Shown: positions 57,315 through 61,138 of the stretch, one piece after another
How the letters are laid out: each line of letters begins with the position of its first letter
How positions within the stretch are numbered: position 1 is the stretch's first letter
Assembly: GCA_003427395.1 (NCBI GenBank)
Contig: BFEA01000959.1
Span: 159,602-220,739 of the forward strand
Direction of reading: 5' to 3'
Length of the DNA: 61,138 nt
DNA from: Chara braunii
Taxonomy: Eukaryota > Streptophyta > Charophyceae > Charales > Characeae
Program-made: the position numbers and the translations under genes
The notes under the pieces: model-generated
The model's database searches: none
What the model was told of the DNA's origin: nothing
Seen by the model: the letters and a program-made list of their open reading frames with translations, nothing else

Positions 57315-57553
57315 GTGCGTCAGCCAGTGCCTGACGCCGAGTTTGGTGCACCAAACTTGGCGTCAGGCACTGGCTGACGCACTCTCTCTCCCTCTCTCTC
57401 TCTCTCTCTGATGAAATAAGAATGAATCCATTCTCATTTCATGAGAGAGAGAGAGAGAGGTTGTCGTTGAAATGAGAATGAATCTTCCGCGTTATCGTGG
57501 AAGATTCATTCCCATTTATAACGTGGAAGATTCATTCTCATTTCAACGTACAG

Positions 57554-57626
<73 letters not shown>

Positions 57627-57872
57627 GTCAGCCAGTGTCTGATGCCCTCTCTCTCTCTCTCATGAATCTGAAGATTCATTCTGGATGGAAACGTCTGAAT
57701 CGTGATTTTGTTTTTTTTTTTTCTCAAATTGTTGTCCTCGTTTTTTTTTTGTTTTTTTCTTTTCTTTCTTTTTTGCTGTTGTGTACTACCGGTTGTCCGA
57801 GGCTCGGCAATGACCGGCCTACCGGTAGCCTGAGCCACGGGCCTTGACAACCGGTAGGTACTGGTGGTTTAA
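56925..57872. mobile_element. CCACCAGTA-family element holding (GA)n and hairpins
   Basis: The left end is aagactttaaaccaccagtt, and the right end is the inverted version (actggtggtttaagactt, about 57859-57876). Its interior is (GA)n runs and nested hairpins built from gaatgaatcttcc words. It abuts the next element, forming a head-to-head palindrome of the two ends at 57853-57893. Confidence 0.6.
57255..57427. repeat. Large palindrome, arms about 80-90 nt
   Basis: It is centred between 57348 and 57349 (ggtg|cacc). The inner 34 nt of each arm (gcgtcagccagtgcctgacg side) match with one mismatch. Outward, the arms continue through (GA)n/(CT)n to ttcatcag / ctgatgaa and the words attcattctt and aagaatgaat. 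A further nested repeat of gtcagccagtg is at 57628. Confidence 0.9.
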
Positions 57873-57989
57873 GACTTTAAACCACCAGTACCTCCGAGCC
57901 TGTTTTTGCTGACTCTGAATTTCACTGCGCTCCGAGTTTGCCGAGTGTGGGTCCATGAAGAAATGCAGAGGTACTGCCTGAATTTCACT

Positions 57990-58874
57990 GCGCACAATCT
58001 TAAACCACCAGTACCTCTGAATTGCTTCATGCATACGGCCTGAATTTCACTGCGCTCCAAGTTTGCCGAGCCTGGGTCCCACTCCATTTCTTCATGGTAC
58101 TCTCACGGATAGAAAAAAAGAAAAGAATAATGAAAAGAAAAGTTGCGGTCGTGAAACTCACAAAAAAAGAGAAGGAAACAATGATCTGGCCGTGATTGCA
58201 GTTGTATGCATTTTTGGAAGTGGTAGTGTGAGGGTGCCCTCAGTGAGGGCATCTCAGCCCCGTGGCCATGTTGTCAGATTCCAGAAACAAACACACACGA
58301 AAAAAAACAGAAACAAGGATTCGGCCGTGAAAATGGCTGGATACGTTCTTCTAAGTTCCAGTGTGATGAGGGTTACAATCCTCTGAGGGAACACAGCTCG
58401 AGCAGATCACGGATTCAGATTGTGAGATTCCATAAACGGAAAAAATGAAAAAACGAACGTTAACATGGATTTGGCCGTGAAAATGGCTGGATACATCAGG
58501 GTTGCAATCCTCAGAGGAAACACAGCTAGTGCAAATCGCGAATTCACCCTGCCTCGCTGGCAGGGGACTCGTAGCAAACAAACGAGAAATAGAAAAAAGC
58601 AAACAACAAATTTCAGAATGTGACCGTATTTGCTGTAGGATGCGTTCTGTAGAGGAAGACTGTGAGCACGGCCTCCTAGACTACCCTGCCTGACATCATT
58701 GCAGTGCAGAAGCTTTTTTTTTTTTTTCCTTTCCTTTTCACTCGCGGGCAAAAGAAAACTAAGATTCATGGAACTCGTCGAGTCTGGGTCCCACCACCAA
58801 TTTCTTCGGGGACAGACCAGTACATTGTAATTTCCCAACATCGGCAGAGGTACTGGTGGTTTAAGATTGTGCGA
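57990..58874. mobile_element. Non-autonomous TIR element of about 885 bp
   Basis: The ends are perfect inverted repeats of about 29 bp, beginning cgcacaatcttaaaccacc on the left and ending ggtggtttaagattgtgcg on the right. The interior has four diverged copies of a unit with ggccgtgaaaatggctgg and gttgcaatcctcagagg, and no coding frame of note. Copies of the word ctgaatttcactgcgc also occur outside the left end. Confidence 0.75.
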
Positions 58875-59240
58875 CCAACCAGTCCGTACGCCAGGTCGGG
58901 CGGTCTGGATTGTTGCGTGATCTTAAAGTCATAAGATCGAATGATGATCTGAAACGTCGAGCCGGCCGACGGTCGGGATCAACGCGCCCGTTGGAAAGAG
59001 GACCTGTACGGTATGTACTCGGAAAAACTGCCGGGCCTAACGCCCAGTGCCTGTTGGGCATTGGCCCGCTGATGGGCCGTTGAGTTCAGGGCCTGGCCAT
59101 ACTCTATGCGTGACCCCCTGACAATCTCTATAGGATGCGCTGCATCGTAACGAAGATGACAAATGCCTTACGTGAACAGACTCCTCTAGGCACTGAATGG
59201 TATGGTCCTACAGTGCGGCTGACGCACATGGTCACGTACA
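58875..59240. other. Intron sequence, no supportable gene
   Basis: It contains repeat-like words (atcttaaagtcataagatc, ccggccgacggtcgg) related to 60600-60730. Confidence 0.4.
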
Positions 59241-59350
59241 TACCCACGCATGTACGCACTTGCATTCTGGACACACGCATGCCCACACATGTATACACTT
59301 GCATCCTGGACACACACATGCCCACACATGTATGCACTTGCATCCTGGGC
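59240..59350. repeat. 37-bp tandem repeat, three copies
   Basis: cacttgcatcctggacacac with cacatgta words, three copies, running directly into hammerhead H6. Confidence 0.85.
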
Positions 59351-59407
59351 AGACTGTCAAGGTTCAACCTGCTGATGAGTCTGTGTAAGTCTGGCGAAAC
59401 AGTGTCA
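59350..59407 (+). ncRNA. Hammerhead ribozyme H6 (core complete, weaker stem III)
   Basis: cagactg, cleavage-site gtc (predicted cut after 59358), stem I aggt/acct, ctgatga (59372-59378), stem II gtctg/ctggc, gaaa (59396-59399). Stem III pairs over only the 4 bp next to the core. It lies in PABP intron 2, sense strand. All catalytic bases are present, but folding would be weak. Confidence 0.7.
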
Positions 59408-59569
59408 TTCTTCCTTTTGCGGTGTTATGTATGGCGAATGCGACAACACTCATGTGCACGCACACGAACATGCGCATGCACACACACACCAGCGCACAGC
59501 ACACACACACCGGCGCACAGGCACACATCAGTGCACACACACACCCATCCACGTGCACACACACACAGC

Positions 59570-59632
59570 AGAGAGAGAGAGAGAGAGAGTGACCACACTG
59601 AGAGTGACCACACTGGCTGATCACGATGATGC

Positions 59633-59680
<48 letters not shown>

Positions 59681-59724
59681 ATGACCACTCTGGCTGATCA
59701 AGATCACGTTAATGCTGAAGATAA

Positions 59725-59777
<53 letters not shown>

Positions 59778-59814
59778 ATGACCACACTGGCTGATCAAGA
59801 TCACGATGATGCTG

Positions 59815-59875
<61 letters not shown>

Positions 59876-59912
59876 CACTGGCTGATCAAGATCATGATGA
59901 TGCTGAAGATAT
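59570..59912. repeat. (GA)n/(GATA)n units with tgaccacactggctgatca
   Basis: Four copies of a unit made of a microsatellite ((GA)n or (GATA)n) plus atgaccac(a/t)ctggctgatc, ending with gatgctgaagat. The microsatellite has varied in length and type between copies. Confidence 0.9.
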
Positions 59913-60590
59913 GGAGCATGATATATGACATGGTAAGAGAGATCAGGAGAACTGTAGGAACATTATGTTGCTGACAGCAGGAAGTCGGATCGGGAAGGGG
60001 TAGAAACAGGTTATGGTGTTTGTTTTTTTTCTTATCGGCTCTGATCGGGAAATGGAGAAGAGACAGGGCTCCATTGTGAAGAAATGGAGAGGGAAAGAGG
60101 GTACATGAAGATAGGACATGGTGATGCGATTAGGTCCTGTATGACAAGTGATGCGATTAGGTCCTGTATGACTAGTGCGAAAGCGGAGGGAAAAGACTTT
60201 GGAGGGACAACATGACGTGAAAGACTCTGGATCGGAATGCAATGGCGAGGAGAGGAGAATGGGAGTCACGATCAGGGAAAAGGAGGATGGGTGTGGCAGT
60301 TGTTGGGGATCATCAGTTGAGGGAAGGGAGAGGGTAAAGAAGAGGGGGAGGATGGGTGCACCAGTTGAGGGACATGAATATTGGACATGGTGATCTGATT
60401 AGGTCCTGTATGACTAGGTTGAAAGCGGAGGGAAAAGTCTTTGGAGGGACAACATGACGTGAAAGACTCTGGATCGGAATGCAATGGTGAGGGAGAGGAG
60501 AATACGGGGGAGTCACGAATAGGGGGGGAGTCACAATCAGGGAAAAGGAGGATCGCTACACTTATAAAGTTCCTAATGTGAGAATTTTTG
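59913..60590. repeat. Tandem repeat of about 260 bp, two copies
   Basis: Both copies contain gattaggtcctgtatgac, gcggagggaaaag, gagggacaacatgacgtg and aaagactctggatcggaatg, at about 60116-60300 and 60385-60560. No gene. Confidence 0.85.
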
Positions 60591-61138
60591 GATCCGGGCC
60601 GTCTGCGGACCTACTGGCCCGACGGCTCGGATTGCCCTGCGATCTTAAGATTTTAAGATCTCATGGCTATTCGTTCGCGGGGCCTGATGGCCTGGATTGC
60701 CCTGAGATCTTAAAACTTCAAAATCGCGGGGCAGTCGGGGCCATCGGGCCGGTACCGGTTGGCCAATGGGCCAGATTAGAAGTTCATGCGCAACCGAGTT
60801 AGGGCTGCCAGGTGTGGGGAGAAACCGGTTCCAGGCAGGACGGTCTCCTATAGGGCGCAGCGGTTGGGTGCCGGTCTCCCCCCTGCATATCTTCGGCGGC
60901 ATATAGCGAAGGAGACAACATGCACTCACACAGCCGCCCACCCACCCTCTTGAACAAGCACGTACGAGACGCCCGACCGACCGCATGAACAAGCACATGC
61001 ACAAACACACTGCATCCATGCACTCACGCATGCACATGCACAAACACACCCATGAACACACACGCACAAACACCCCCATGAACACACACACATGCACGCA
61101 TACACGCATACGCACAAACACTGAAACACGCGCACAAA
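60591..61138. other. Repeat-derived sequence and (CA)-rich end
   Basis: Two copies of a block with ggattgccctg, gatcttaa and ttcaaaatcgc/ttttaagatc lie at 60615-60727. From 60920 to the end the DNA is rich in cacaca/cacgca words. No gene is supported. Confidence 0.5.

Overview
The window looks like nuclear DNA of a large, repeat-rich genome in the green lineage, probably a streptophyte. A charophyte such as Chara is my guess, not something the sequence proves. The evidence is a plant-type SYS1 terminal exon, a plant/eukaryote-type poly(A)-binding protein (PABP) gene split by very long introns, two tRNA fragments that resemble plant mitochondrial trnF and trnQ, and a Penelope-like retroelement with its GIY-YIG domain ahead of the reverse transcriptase, an arrangement known from green algae and protists. 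Gene density is very low. Most open frames are shadows of (GA)n, (CA)n or pyrimidine-rich DNA. There is one assembly gap, 10235-11138.

Layout. 1-13 kb: a U6 snRNA retrocopy with poly(A) tail and target-site duplication (TSD), the last coding exon of SYS1 (4606-4867), minisatellites, a small inverted-repeat element and the gap. 13-17.4 kb: A+T-rich repeats followed by a decayed plus-strand Penelope-like element. 17.7-21.2 kb: a fold-back element whose arms carry five copies of the 5' domain of U2 snRNA. 21.3-21.8 kb: a strange tract of G runs, C runs and ATGCAT words. 21.95-31.23 kb: a nest bounded by inverted repeats. It holds a minus-strand Penelope-like element with long direct repeats at both ends and, inside a second inverted repeat, a broken plus-strand reverse transcriptase.

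32.9-61.1 kb belongs to one PABP gene on the plus strand. Exon 1 (32890-33079) encodes most of RRM1. Exon 2 (56060-56178) continues it in the same reading phase with no missing residues, which implies a first intron of about 23 kb. The third exon lies beyond the window. Intron 1 holds a pyrimidine-rich stretch, a second U6 retrocopy, mitochondrial-type tRNA fragments, two paralogous RING-like cysteine-rich reading regions and a family of hammerhead ribozyme units.

The hammerhead units are the most striking finding. Seven recognisable copies lie in the same orientation as PABP, six in intron 1 and one in intron 2. One (54539-54596) keeps the full catalytic core and a perfect 7-bp stem III. The units sit on both sides of a RING-like open frame, which suggests a ribozyme-bearing mobile element. 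The second candidate for novelty is the U2-bearing fold-back element.
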